Shown in pieces: positions 43,763 through 54,540 of a stretch of DNA of 64,000 bases (position 1 is its first letter; every line of letters starts with the position of its first letter). A program made the position numbers and the translations under genes. This DNA is from Polyangiaceae bacterium (lineage in GTDB: Bacteria; Myxococcota_A; Polyangia; Polyangiales; Polyangiaceae). The notes beneath the pieces are model-generated. The model was not told the origin of the DNA. It made no database searches and worked only from the letters and a program-made list of their open reading frames with translations. The stretch lies in NCBI GenBank assembly GCA_015075635.1, contig JABTUA010000003.1:1984001-2048000 (forward strand), read 5' to 3'.

Positions 43763-45850
43763 ATGAAGAACGGGCTGTCGGGGCTCTTGGTAGCCTCATT
43801 GGTGTCGTGTGTCCTCGGCTGCTCATCCGGCGACGCCGGAGGAGCGAACGGCACCGGAGGTGCGGGCGCTGGCGGCGCGTCGGGCAGCGGCGCGTTCGCC
43901 GGCAGCGGCGCGTTCGCCGGCAGCGGCGCGTCGGCCGGCAGCGGCGCGTCGGCTGGCAGCGGCGGGGCAACCGCCGGCGGAGCAGCGGGAGCTGGCGGCG
44001 ACATGGGGGGCTCCGGCGGCGCACCTGGCGGCAGCGGCGGTACGAGCGCGTGCGCCCACGACGTTTGCACCATCGGCGCGCCGCTCTCCGCGGGCTGCGA
44101 CCCTTGCGTGGGCAAGGTCTGCGGCGCCGATCCGTACTGCTGCCAGGCGGCCTGGGACGACATGTGCGTCGGGGAGGCCTCGCAGTTCTGCAACGGCATC
44201 TGCGGCAGCGGCGGCTTCGGCGGCGGCGGCGGCGGCGGGTTTGGCGGCGGCGGCTTCGGCGGCAGCGGGGGCGGCTCGGGATGCGGCTACGACACCTGCC
44301 AGGACTCGAGCGGCAAGTGCGTGAAGAACACCAACACCGCGTGCGGCAAGATGGGCGCGCCCTGCGTGGACTGCACCAAGATGGGGAGCGTCTGCAGCAC
44401 CGGCTACGGCTGCGCGGAGTGCAAGGCGCAGTGCAGCGGCAAGAAGTGCGGCGACTCCGACGGCTGCGGCGGCGTGTGCAAGGTGGACTGCGGTGCCGGA
44501 CAGTTCTGCAGCACGAGCGGCTCGCTGAAGCCGGGCTGCTACACCTGCGGTCCCAGCACCTGTCCCGGGGGCTGCTGCACGCCGGACGGGCAATGCGTGA
44601 CCGGAACCAAGCGCAACGAGTGCGGCAGCGGCGGGGTGGCGTGCTCCGACTGCGGCGCGCAGGCCTGCGTGGCGAGCAAGACGAGCTGGCCGACGAAGTT
44701 CGCCTGTGGGCCTTGCGGCTCCGGCTGCTCGCCGAGCTACCCCGGCATGCCGCCCACCTGCCAAGCGGACGGCTGCGGCAACCTCTGCCCCGGCGCCGCC
44801 TGCGATCCGCAATACGGCGGCGGCACCTGTCAGGCTACCGGTGACTCCACCGCGCAGTGCTCCTCGGGCAGCGGCTTCTGCGATCCGTACTCGTGCGCCA
44901 GCGGTTGTTGCGACTATTCCGGCGGTTGGTTCAGCTCGAAGTGCGTGACCGGCAACCTGCCGAGCCAGTGCGGCTCGGGCGCCGTCACCTGCGTGGACTG
45001 CGTCGCCCAGGGCGGCAGCTGCGACACCAAGACCAAGTCTTGTACCAATTGCACGCCCAAGTGCGACGCCGCCTACTCCTGCGGGCAGGCCGACGGCTGC
45101 GGTGGCAAGTGCACCGGGAAGAACGGCGGCAAATGCCAGGGCACCGGCGCCGTCTGCGGCGGCGACGGCGTGTGCGGCTGCGGCATGAGCGGCAAGGCCC
45201 TGTGCTTCGACTCGACCAACACCACGCAAGCGTGCATCGACGTGCTCGCCGACGCGAACAACTGCGGGGGCTGCGGGGTCAAGTGCCCGAGCGGGGTGGC
45301 GTGTAACGGCGGGATCTGCGACTGCGGACCGGGCTCGCTGTTCTGCAAGTCGAACGACCCCAAGCTGCCGGGGGTGTGCACGAACCTGGCGACCGACGCC
45401 AAGCACTGCGGCAGCTGCTCCATCGCCTGCCCCGGCACCGCCTGCACCGACGGCAAGTGCGGCGCCTGCGCCGCCGGCACCACCCAGTGCGGCTACCCGA
45501 CTCCGGTGTGCGCCGATCTCCAGACCGACGGCAAGCACTGTGGCCAGTGCTACAACGCCTGCCCGAGCGGAGTGGCGTGCGTCGGCGGCAAGTGCCAGTG
45601 CCCCTCCGGCCAGACCTCCTGCTCTGCCAAGTGCACGGACGTCACCAGCGACGCGAACAACTGCGGGGGCTGCGGGGTCAAGTGCCCGACCGGGGTCGCG
45701 TGCAGCGCGGGGCAGTGTCAGTGTCCGAGCGGGACGACCTTCTGCTCGAGCACGAGCACCTGCACCAACCTGACCGTCGATCCCAAGAACTGCGGCAAGT
45801 GCGGCACCACGTGCCCCAGCAACGTCTGCTCGAGTGGAAAGTGCCTGTGA
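43763..45850 (+). CDS. Lipoprotein with many Cys-rich repeat modules
   Basis: The 695-residue protein starts at the ATG at 43763 with the lipobox SCVLGC. A Gly/Ala/Ser linker with an 18 bp nucleotide repeat follows, then a long Cys-rich part of about 100 cysteines. The last third has repeated modules such as CADLQTDGKHCGQCYNACPS, DVTSDANNCGGCGVKCPTG and LTVDPKNCGKCGTTCPS, each ending in a CxxGxC pair. The same module occurs once in the Kelch lipoprotein at 12200. Such proteins are abundant in Sorangium-like genomes and probably make disulfide-braced surface fibres or adhesins. Function unknown. Confidence 0.87.
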   Translation: MKNGLSGLLVASLVSCVLGCSSGDAGGANGTGGAGAGGASGSGAFAGSGAFAGSGASAGSGASAGSGGATAGGAAGAGGDMGGSGGAPGGSGGTSACAHDVCTIGAPLSAGCDPCVGKVCGADPYCCQAAWDDMCVGEASQFCNGICGSGGFGGGGGGGFGGGGFGGSGGGSGCGYDTCQDSSGKCVKNTNTACGKMGAPCVDCTKMGSVCSTGYGCAECKAQCSGKKCGDSDGCGGVCKVDCGAGQFCSTSGSLKPGCYTCGPSTCPGGCCTPDGQCVTGTKRNECGSGGVACSDCGAQACVASKTSWPTKFACGPCGSGCSPSYPGMPPTCQADGCGNLCPGAACDPQYGGGTCQATGDSTAQCSSGSGFCDPYSCASGCCDYSGGWFSSKCVTGNLPSQCGSGAVTCVDCVAQGGSCDTKTKSCTNCTPKCDAAYSCGQADGCGGKCTGKNGGKCQGTGAVCGGDGVCGCGMSGKALCFDSTNTTQACIDVLADANNCGGCGVKCPSGVACNGGICDCGPGSLFCKSNDPKLPGVCTNLATDAKHCGSCSIACPGTACTDGKCGACAAGTTQCGYPTPVCADLQTDGKHCGQCYNACPSGVACVGGKCQCPSGQTSCSAKCTDVTSDANNCGGCGVKCPTGVACSAGQCQCPSGTTFCSSTSTCTNLTVDPKNCGKCGTTCPSNVCSSGKCL
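43883..43960. repeat. 18 bp tandem repeats inside the lipoprotein linker
   Basis: GGCAGCGGCGCGTTCGCC and variants with TCGGCC occur four times in a row from 43883, plus a partial copy. They encode Gly-Ser-Gly-Ala-(Phe/Ser)-Ala units and can change in copy number by slippage. Confidence 0.85.
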
Positions 45851-45904
45851 GCTAAGGCGGCGGGCCCCTGGGCCATTTCCTCGCGAAATCCTTTCGCCCC
45901 GCTT

Positions 45905-45942
45905 GCGAGCACGGTGTTTTGCACAACAAAACCCGTGCTCGC
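45905..45942. terminator. Long hairpin, probable terminator
   Basis: GCGAGCACGG (45905-45914) pairs with CCGTGCTCGC (45933-45942), and inside it GTTTTG pairs with CAAAAC. This gives a stem of about 16 bp with one bulged T and a five-base loop. There is no clean T-run afterwards. It separates the Cys-rich lipoprotein gene from the sdh operon, 55 bases after the stop. Confidence 0.6.
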
Positions 45943-46079
45943 GGCACATTTCGCGCTCGCGTCCGGGCCCGTCCATGGAGTAACTATTCGGCCGCGAACC
46001 GCCGAGGTCGCCTCCCTTCCGGGTGCGGCTCCGGTGCTTGCCAGTGAGCGAAGCTCGAAGGGTCGAGCCTCGAAGAATC

Positions 46080-46754
46080 ATGCCCATGGCCAAAGCGATC
46101 ACGCTCCACGACACGACGATCGGCAAGAAGGTCGTCATGGCGGTGACGGGCCTCATGCTCTACGGCTTCGTCATCGCCCACATGGTGGGCAACCTCCAGG
46201 TCTTCATGGGCCCGGAGCAGCTCAACGGGTACGCGAAGAAGCTGCACGATCTCGGCCCGCTGCTCTGGGCCATGCGCGGCGGCCTACTCGTCGCGTTCGT
46301 GCTGCACGTGGTGATGGTGCTTCAGCTCTACGCGCGCACCACGGCCGCGCGCCCCATCGGCTACCGGCAGAAGAAGAACCTGACCACTTCGTATGCCGCG
46401 CTGACCATGAAGTTCGGCGGCGTTGCGCTGCTCCTGTTCGTGCTCTACCACCTGGCGCACTTCACCTTCCCGGGCGTGTCGATGACCGCGGGCTACCAGC
46501 ACAGCCCGACCGACGTCTACGCCAACGTCGTGGCCGGCTTCAAGGTGCCCTGGGTCACCGCCATCTACGTGGTCGCGCAGGTGTTCCTGGGCATGCACCT
46601 CTACCACGGGGCCTTCAGCCTGTTCCAGACGCTGGGCCTGAACCACCCGCGGTACAACGAGAAGATCAAGTTCGTCGCGCAGACCATCGGAGTCGCGGTG
46701 GCCGCAGCCAACATCGCCATGCCCGTCGCCGTCGTGGCGGGCGTCGTGAAATGA
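46080..46754 (+). CDS. sdhC: Succinate dehydrogenase cytochrome b subunit
   Basis: The 224-residue protein has five hydrophobic helices (for example VVMAVTGLMLYGFVIAHMVG, LLVAFVLHVVMVLQLYARTT, MKFGGVALLLFVLYHLAHFT) with haem-ligand histidines, the single-subunit b558 type found with B. subtilis-like SdhA. I chose the ATG at 46080; an ATG at 46086 is equally possible. It anchors the complex in the inner membrane and passes electrons to quinone. The next gene overlaps or closely follows (ATGA at 46751). Confidence 0.92.
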   Translation: MPMAKAITLHDTTIGKKVVMAVTGLMLYGFVIAHMVGNLQVFMGPEQLNGYAKKLHDLGPLLWAMRGGLLVAFVLHVVMVLQLYARTTAARPIGYRQKKNLTTSYAALTMKFGGVALLLFVLYHLAHFTFPGVSMTAGYQHSPTDVYANVVAGFKVPWVTAIYVVAQVFLGMHLYHGAFSLFQTLGLNHPRYNEKIKFVAQTIGVAVAAANIAMPVAVVAGVVK

Positions 46755-46765
46755 CGGAGAGAGCG

Positions 46766-48700
<1,935 letters not shown>

Positions 48701-48719
48701 GGAAAGCGAAGAAGCTCAC

Positions 48720-49508
48720 ATGTCGAAGACGATGAATCTCACGCTGCACGTCTGGCGCCAGAAGGGTCAGACCGACCGAGGGGACTTCGAGACCTACAAG
48801 GCCCCGGACATCGACGAGCACATGTCCTTCCTGGAGATGCTCGACGTGGTGAACGAGCGCCTGCTGGCGGACGGCAAGGAGCCCATCGCGTTCGACAGCG
48901 ATTGTCGCGAGGGGATCTGCGGCATGTGTGGCCTCGTGATCAACGGCGTGCCCCACGGCCCCAACGCCGCCACCACCACCTGCCAGCTGCACATGCGGCA
49001 CTTCAACGACGGCGACGAGATCACCATCGAGCCCTGGCGCGCTCACGCCTTCCCGGTCCTGCGCGACCTGATCGTGGATCGCGGCGCCTTCGACCGCATC
49101 ATCCAGGCCGGCGGCTACATCAGCGTGAACTCGGGGGCCGCCCCGGAGGCCAACGGCCTGCCGGTGCCCAAGCCAGACGCCGAAAAGTCGATGGACGCCG
49201 CAGCGTGCATCGGTTGCGGCGCCTGCGTGGCGGCCTGCCCGAACGCCAGCGCCATGCTGTTCGTAGCGGCCAAGGCGGCGCACCTGGGTCTCCTGCCGCA
49301 GGGCCAGGCGGAGCGCTACGAGCGCGTGAAGAAGATGGTGGCGCAGATGGACGCCGAGGGTTTCGGCCACTGCAGCAACCACTACGAGTGCATGGCGGCC
49401 TGCCCCAAGGAGATCAACGTCGAGTTCATCGCGCGCTTGAACCGCGACCTGATGCGGGCCACCGTGGTCGAGAAGGAGCACGAAGAGAAGACGGGCGGGG
49501 CGGGCTAG
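48720..49508 (+). CDS. sdhB: Succinate dehydrogenase iron-sulfur subunit
   Basis: The 262-residue protein has the plant-ferredoxin [2Fe-2S] motif (DCREGICGMCGLVING with a fourth Cys in TTCQLH). It also has two ferredoxin-type clusters, CIGCGACVAACPNAS and CSNHYECMAACPKEI. It carries electrons from SdhA to SdhC. It begins 19 bases after sdhA. Its stop codon is shared tail-to-tail with the barrel gene on the other strand (CTAG at 49505-49508). Confidence 0.97.
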   Translation: MSKTMNLTLHVWRQKGQTDRGDFETYKAPDIDEHMSFLEMLDVVNERLLADGKEPIAFDSDCREGICGMCGLVINGVPHGPNAATTTCQLHMRHFNDGDEITIEPWRAHAFPVLRDLIVDRGAFDRIIQAGGYISVNSGAAPEANGLPVPKPDAEKSMDAAACIGCGACVAACPNASAMLFVAAKAAHLGLLPQGQAERYERVKKMVAQMDAEGFGHCSNHYECMAACPKEINVEFIARLNRDLMRATVVEKEHEEKTGGAG

Positions 49509-50236
49509 AAAGCCCAGCTCGCGCTCCAGACGAACGCGCGCTCGCCGAGAAGCGCGCCCTCGAAGCGCAAGTCGAGGCCGCCGCCCGCGTCGGTGCCGGC
49601 GCCGACGCCGAGGGCGTAGTGGTGTCGGTCTCCGCCAGTGCGCGCCTCGCCGGCGCGGCGGAACTGCACCGGCCCGCCGAACACCCGGGCCAGAGCGAAC
49701 GGCCGCAGGCGCTCGAACAGCGTCACGCCGAGCTCCGTCCCGAGCCGGAGGTCCGACGCCGACAAGGCTTCGTCTTCCTTCGAAGCGGCGTGCTCGACGT
49801 GAGTACGCGAGAAGCCCATCGTGAGCGTCACGACGCCGAAGAGCTCGCCGTCGCCGCCGCCGAGCAGACGATAGCCACCGGTCGCCGCAGCGAGCCAACC
49901 GGTGCCCACGGAGTAGCGCCGGCCCTCGCCATCGAAGTCACCGCCGCCGATCATCCCGCCGGAGAGCACCACGCTGGTGCGGTCGCCCAGTCGCCGCCCG
50001 ACGCTCAGGACGTACGAGCTCTGGCGCAGGGTGTAGTCGGTGTCGTCGTCGAAGCGGAGCTCGGAGGTGAAGCTCGCCGCCGCGGCGCCGACGATCCACA
50101 GGCGCTCTCTGCTGTCCGCCGTCGCGTTGCAGCCCGTCGGACCGACGGGCGCCGCCAGGCCTCAGGCCTCGGCGCGAGTCGGGAAGAGCGCCACGGACAA
50201 GGCGACGGCAGGGAAGACTGGCCAGAGGCGCGGCAT
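49505..50236 (-). pseudogene. Outer-membrane barrel gene interrupted by an in-frame TGA after the signal peptide
   Basis: The ATG at 50236 encodes a clean signal peptide (PRLWPVFPAVALSVALFPTR, then AEA). The next codon, 50164-50162, is TGA. The same frame then continues without interruption for 219 codons as a beta-barrel (RLWIVGAAAASFTSELRFD, YTLRQSSYVLSVGRRLGD, SGGMIGGGDFDGEG and others, ending WSASWAF). No good start lies between the TGA and the barrel. The parsimonious reading is a nonsense mutation or sequencing error (TGG or CGA to TGA). Stop-codon readthrough is possible but unsupported. Confidence 0.75.
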
Positions 50237-50307
50237 TCGGCCGAGCGTGGGGGTCGCGCGTTCAATCGTCAACTGGAACCCTCCCTCGGTCTTGCTGTCG
50301 GAGCTTC

Positions 50308-52104
50308 GTGCCGCGCGCATCGCTCTTGCTCGCCTGCCTTCCTCTAGCAGGCTGTGCCGGCCCGGCCGAAGGTACCCCCAGCGGAGGCAGCCTGGACGAC
50401 GTGCCCAGCTTCGCCGAGCCGCGGCCGGAGGCTCCTGACTGGGTGCGGAACCACGCTCCCGCTTTCTGGAACGACTTCGGCACCGTCGATGCCGCTCGGG
50501 GCGCGCCCTTCGCGCGCGCGGCCCTCGAGCTGGAGCTACCGGCCACCCACTGCGACGAGCCGCCGTGCCGACTCCGGGCGCGCTCGTACGTGCGATTCGA
50601 GCCTGCCGGCGACGCGATCTCCCTGATGCCCCACTGCTCAGTCGTAGCGGAGGACTCGGAGTTGCTCCATAGCGCGAGCAGCTTCGGGCCTTGGCGGCTC
50701 GCGAGCGGCGCGCCCGCCCGCATCCTGCGCGTCCTGCACGATGCCGCTCCGCCGGTCTCGGGGGATCGCGGCGCGAGTCCGGTGTCGCCCGCATGGCGCA
50801 CGTCCCCAAACCAAATTTCGATACCCGCCGGAACGCCCCGATTTGGCCGCGGAGCGACCCAATCGTGGAGCTCGGTTGCTCCAGCGCCTGGTTCTGTCCG
50901 CGGAAAGGCCAAACCTGGCCCACCCGGCTCTGCCGAGAGCAGGGAAGCCCGCTTCTGGCCGCCCAGCGGACAAAGCGCGACCGCCGGGGCGCGCGAGCCC
51001 GCGTTCCAGACCAGAAGCGGCCAGTTCGAGCCATTGCGGCGACCCTCGATTTTCGAAGCCAGAGACCCCATCGCCGTTGGCGAGGATGAGGGTGGCGAGC
51101 GGGCCCTGGGTCAGGGCGACGAGCGGGCTTCGGGCGAAGGCGACGAGCGAGGCTTGGGCCGTGGCGACGAGCGAGGCTCCGGCCAAACCGACGCGGACGC
51201 GCGGGGTCCCGGCGAAGGCGACGCGCGGGGTTTCGGCGAAGGCGGCGAGCGAGGTCCCGGCGACCTCGACTCCTTCGCCGGGGAGCCTGTCGAGCTGATC
51301 GGTGAAGGTGGCGCGCGGCTCCGGATCCGCGTCGAGCGCTGGTGGGAGCCGAGCGCACCGCCGCTGGCCGCGTGGTCGGCGTGGCTCTACACGCGCTCGC
51401 TCGTGCGCGAGCGCGCTCGTTCCTTCGGCATCGAGCTTGGCCTGTTCGGGGGCGAGGATTGCGAAGAGCACGCCTCTCTGCCCCAGGTCCACGACGTCTG
51501 CTGGTCGTCGAGCGGTGGCCCGCTCTCGGTGCTGATGGATCCGACCGTGCCGCGCTACCTCGACGAGAGCGTGCCGTTCTACCTGCCGTCGGAAGCGGAG
51601 TGGGTGCGGCGCCGGGTGGTCTCGCCGGCCTCGGCCGGCCACTGGCAGCTCTTCTGCGGTCGCCTCGACTGGGACCAGCTGCGCCTCTCCTGCGACGTGG
51701 TCGAGCGGCGCGTGCGACCCTTCGCCGACGAGCTCGCCGCGAACGGCGTGAACCTGACGCGATTCTTCGCCGGTGCCGCGCTGGTCTTCGGAGGGCGCTA
51801 CTACCCACAGCTGTCGCTCGACGCGCTCGCTACGGTGGCTGACTGCCTCGGGGAGGGTGACGAGCTGGGGCGCGAGCTCGGGCGCATCGCCGCCGAGCCG
51901 GGGCTCGACTTCCCGAACCGCTTCCGGGTCGAGTACGTGCGAGCACGCCTGACGGGTCGCGAGCTCGGGGTCGCCGAGCTCCGAGCCTGGGTGCCGGGCC
52001 CCGCCACCGACGCCGACGACGAGACGCGCCTGGAGATCGACGCTGCCGATGCCGCCTGCGTCCAGGGTCTGACCGGACCGATGTCGCTCCGCTCGGCGGG
52101 CTGA
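50308..52104 (+). CDS. Lipoprotein with an internal repeat-rich insertion
   Basis: The 598-residue protein starts with GTG at 50308 after GGAG, lipobox PLAGC. The flanks (residues 20-155 and about 330-590) are normal-looking folded sequence with Cys pairs (WQLFCGRLDWDQLRLSCDVV) and a conserved-type C-terminus. The centre, about residues 160-325, is unlike them. Residues 160-255 are Pro/Ser/Arg-rich with imperfect inverted repeats at DNA level (around 50848-50911). Residues 258-322 are about six Gly-(Asp/Glu)-Gly-Asp-Glu-Arg-type decapeptides. The insertion is in frame. The family is unknown to me. Confidence 0.75.
   Translation: MPRASLLLACLPLAGCAGPAEGTPSGGSLDDVPSFAEPRPEAPDWVRNHAPAFWNDFGTVDAARGAPFARAALELELPATHCDEPPCRLRARSYVRFEPAGDAISLMPHCSVVAEDSELLHSASSFGPWRLASGAPARILRVLHDAAPPVSGDRGASPVSPAWRTSPNQISIPAGTPRFGRGATQSWSSVAPAPGSVRGKAKPGPPGSAESREARFWPPSGQSATAGAREPAFQTRSGQFEPLRRPSIFEARDPIAVGEDEGGERALGQGDERASGEGDERGLGRGDERGSGQTDADARGPGEGDARGFGEGGERGPGDLDSFAGEPVELIGEGGARLRIRVERWWEPSAPPLAAWSAWLYTRSLVRERARSFGIELGLFGGEDCEEHASLPQVHDVCWSSSGGPLSVLMDPTVPRYLDESVPFYLPSEAEWVRRRVVSPASAGHWQLFCGRLDWDQLRLSCDVVERRVRPFADELAANGVNLTRFFAGAALVFGGRYYPQLSLDALATVADCLGEGDELGRELGRIAAEPGLDFPNRFRVEYVRARLTGRELGVAELRAWVPGPATDADDETRLEIDAADAACVQGLTGPMSLRSAG
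51081..51275. repeat. Tandem ~30 bp repeats inside the lipoprotein gene
   Basis: About six imperfect units encode GQGDERASGEGDERGLGR-like decapeptides, rich in Gly, Asp, Glu and Arg. Unit boundaries are clearest between 51110 and 51200. They probably form a flexible charged linker and may vary in number between strains. Confidence 0.7.
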
Positions 52105-52124
52105 GCCTCCGCACAGGCGCCCGC

Positions 52125-52991
52125 TCAGAGCGGCTCGACCTCGGCTTCCGCGGCGATGTAGGGGATGTAACGGAAGTCGCGGATCGAACTGACGCGCCCG
52201 TTCTCCCATTCGAGCAAGATGAAGTAGGCGGGGGCTTCGGAGCCGGCGACGTGAGCCGAGAGCGCCAGCTCGCCGTCAAGGCGAACGACCCCGAGCGACA
52301 CGTCCGCCTTCGCGTACTGGCTGAAGTACACCCCGACTTCCCTCCCGCGTCGCTGGGACTTCGAGACCAGGTCGAGGCGGCAGTCCTCGCCGACGAGCGC
52401 TCGAACCCCGTCCCAGTCCCGGGCGTTGAACAGGCTCGCGTAGCGCTCGAGGGCGGTACGTGCGGTCGCGTCGCCCGCCGCGCTGGACGGTTCGGCTTCG
52501 CGGAGCTTCGCGCGCCCGCGGACGAGTGCTGCTTTCACTGCCAAAACGCTCGTTCCCATGGTCTCGGCGGTCTCGTCGAGCGAGTGGCCGAGCACGTCCT
52601 TCAGGATGACCGCGCTCCGCTGCCCGACCGGCAAGGCGACGAACCGCCGGAGCGCAGCGCGGATGGCGGCGGGGTCCGGCGCTTCGTCGAAGCCGGCGAT
52701 GTCGGTCAGGTCGGCGCGCGGCTCGGTGTACTTGCGCCCGTGGCTCTTCAGGAAGTCGAGCGCCGCGTTGTGAGCGATCTTGAACAGCCACGGTCGGAGC
52801 GGCGGCGTCTCGGGGCTCATGCTCAAGGTGTAAAACGCGCGCGCCAGGCACTCCTGCACGATGTCCTCGCCTTCGATGACCGAACCCGTGAGCCTGGAAC
52901 AGTAGCGGTGCAACTCGGGCCGGATCCCCTCCACCACCAGCAGGAACTCGTCCCGCGCCTTGGCCACGCTGTCTTGCAGCGAGTGCGTCAT
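52125..52991 (-). CDS. ECF sigma factor with a SnoaL-like C-terminal domain
   Basis: The 288-residue protein has sigma region 2 (SRLTGSVIEGEDIVQECLAR, then LRPWLFKIAHNAALDFLKSH) and region 4 (LPVGQRSAVILKDVLGHSLD, then MGTSVLAVKAALVRGRAKLR). A further ~100-residue NTF2/SnoaL-like domain starts near ERYASLFNARDWDGVRALVG. This is the ECF41/SigJ-type design, in which the extra domain modulates activity without a classical anti-sigma factor. It is the last gene of a three-gene minus-strand operon. Confidence 0.9.
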   Translation of the reverse strand: MTHSLQDSVAKARDEFLLVVEGIRPELHRYCSRLTGSVIEGEDIVQECLARAFYTLSMSPETPPLRPWLFKIAHNAALDFLKSHGRKYTEPRADLTDIAGFDEAPDPAAIRAALRRFVALPVGQRSAVILKDVLGHSLDETAETMGTSVLAVKAALVRGRAKLREAEPSSAAGDATARTALERYASLFNARDWDGVRALVGEDCRLDLVSKSQRRGREVGVYFSQYAKADVSLGVVRLDGELALSAHVAGSEAPAYFILLEWENGRVSSIRDFRYIPYIAAEAEVEPL

Positions 52992-53011
52992 GGAGCTGGA
53001 GCGTAGACCCG

Positions 53012-53320
53012 TCAGGGTGAGAAGCGGTAGGAGCCGATCGGCTCGACCGCGGTGGCCACGGGCGGCGATTCGCAGCGCTCCTTGACCGCGGACGTGAAGG
53101 CCCGGAACGCCTCCAGCGCCGAGAGTGGGTTGGAGCCGTCGGCCGATTCGATCTGCGCCAGGTGCAGGAAGCTGACACCGTCGGCGAGTCGGAAGGCCGC
53201 GTAGCGAACTCCGTCGGGCCGTTCCCGCTCGAGCGCGGCGAAGACCGCGCGGATCGCCGCCACGTTCTCCTCGTCACGCCCCGGCTTCACCTCGTAGCGA
53301 ACCAAGATCGTCTGCATCAC
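53012..53320 (-). CDS. Small antibiotic-biosynthesis-monooxygenase-like (dimeric alpha-beta barrel) protein
   Basis: The 102-residue protein begins ILVRYEVKPGRDEENVAAIR and has the strand FLHLAQIESADG and the helix SALEAFRAFTSAVKERCESP, which fits a ferredoxin-like ABM fold. Its enzymatic activity is unknown. It is 20 bases upstream of the ECF41-type sigma gene and 4 bases downstream of 53325-53747; such sigma factors often sit next to small enzymes or their targets. Confidence 0.75.
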   Translation of the reverse strand: MMQTILVRYEVKPGRDEENVAAIRAVFAALERERPDGVRYAAFRLADGVSFLHLAQIESADGSNPLSALEAFRAFTSAVKERCESPPVATAVEPIGSYRFSP

Positions 53321-53324
53321 GCCT

Positions 53325-53747
53325 TCACTTTCCTTTCTGACGAGCGCGAATCCGATTGTTCTTCGGGTTGTGCTCCAGCTCGGCGAGGCCCAGCGCCTCG
53401 ACCACCGGGGGCACGTACACGCCGAAGCGTCCGCGCAGCCCCTTCTTCAGCCCATACCAGCCCTTCACCGGGTTGTCGCTGGCGCGGGCCCAGGCCTCGA
53501 CCGTGCCCTCCGCCGCCGGCTTCTGCTCGTCCGCGGCACCGAGGGGCATCCAGTCCCCGTGCCGCTTCAACATCGCGGCCAGGTCTTCGATGGCCCGCAA
53601 GTGATACCGGAGCTGGGTCTTCCCCACCTGGACGACCAAGGCGGGCGGGTCGGCTGCTTCGTCACGGTAAGCCTCGTACTCGGCGGTGCCGGGCGGCGTC
53701 TTCAGCTTCCAAGGGCTCGCCTTCGTTCCTTGGCCACGGCTGCTCAC
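53325..53747 (-). CDS. Conserved hypothetical protein (DUF6855-like)
   Basis: The 140-residue protein has the pattern SRGQGTKASPWKLKTPPGTA at its start, YHLRAIEDLAAMLKRHGDWM, LGAADEQKPAAEGTVEAWAR and GWYGLKKGLRGRFGVYVPPV, which I recognise from a widespread uncharacterised bacterial family. It has no signal or membrane helix and is probably cytosolic. It is the first gene of the run that ends with the ECF sigma gene. No function is known. Confidence 0.8.
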   Translation of the reverse strand: MSSRGQGTKASPWKLKTPPGTAEYEAYRDEAADPPALVVQVGKTQLRYHLRAIEDLAAMLKRHGDWMPLGAADEQKPAAEGTVEAWARASDNPVKGWYGLKKGLRGRFGVYVPPVVEALGLAELEHNPKNNRIRARQKGK

Positions 53748-53928
53748 GACGTGCGCTCCGAGTGCGCGTTTCTACGGTTCATTGGAGTCCTCCGTCTCGA
53801 CGACGAGCCACGCGGGCAAAAGGATGCGGGCGACCATAAGAAAGGGACCGAGCCGGCAAATGGTTGCGCAGGTGGTCCGCGCCGTGGAACGACTGCCGGA
53901 GGAGTCCGCGCGTGGGAAGGAAGGACCA

Positions 53929-54495
53929 ATGACACGACTACTTCGGGTAGGGCTCATCCTCCTGCCGATCGCCGCCTGCGAGGCCCCGCCGCCTCCCAGC
54001 CCGCCGAGCGGGGAGCCGGCGCCGGCTCCGGCCTCGGCGGTCCCCACGACCTCACCGGCCAGTGTCCTCGACCAGATGGACAAGCGGACCCCGGTGCCGC
54101 TCCTGCCGATGATGGCGAACCACCAGAAGGCCAATATGCGCGACCATCTCCTGGCGGTTCAAGAGATCGTCGTCGCGCTCGCGACCGACGACTTCGCCGC
54201 GGTGGAGAAGGCAGCCGGGCGCATCGGCTACTCCGAGCAGATGGGCCAGATGTGCAACCACATGGGCATGGGCGCTCCGGGCTTCAGCGACAAGGCCGTC
54301 GGGTTTCACCGGGCCGCAGACAAGATCACGGCCGCGGCGCGGGACCGGGACAAGGGCCGGGTGCTCACCGAGCTCGGGACGACGCTCGGCACCTGCACCT
54401 CTTGCCACGCCACCTGGAAGCAGCAGGTGGTGGACGAGGCCAGCTGGACGAAGGCCACCTCGGCGCCCGTGCCCTCGCCGGCGATGCATCACTGA
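53929..54495 (+). CDS. Cytochrome c'-like lipoprotein
   Basis: The 188-residue product starts at the ATG at 53929 after AAGGA. It has a lipobox (PIAAC) and a Pro/Ala linker, then a helical domain with the single haem motif CTSCH (156-160) near its C-terminus. This position is typical of class II (c') cytochromes. Met-rich helices precede it (QMGQMCNHMGMG). It may carry electrons or bind small gases in the periplasm. The function is inferred from the motif only. Confidence 0.82.
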   Translation: MTRLLRVGLILLPIAACEAPPPPSPPSGEPAPAPASAVPTTSPASVLDQMDKRTPVPLLPMMANHQKANMRDHLLAVQEIVVALATDDFAAVEKAAGRIGYSEQMGQMCNHMGMGAPGFSDKAVGFHRAADKITAAARDRDKGRVLTELGTTLGTCTSCHATWKQQVVDEASWTKATSAPVPSPAMHH

Positions 54496-54540
54496 ACCGG
54501 GGCGTTGCGTCGGCGCCCCCGCCGTGCGGAAGTCCGGCGC

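Noticed and set aside
43823..46156. Minus-strand open frame of about 777 codons, Ala/Arg-rich
   Set aside because: It is a shadow of the Cys-rich lipoprotein; a run of Gly-Cys codons reads as Ala on the other strand.
50162..50164. Selenocysteine at the in-frame TGA of the barrel gene
   Set aside because: The TGA follows the signal cleavage site, where a Sec would have no role, and I see no convincing SECIS hairpin downstream.
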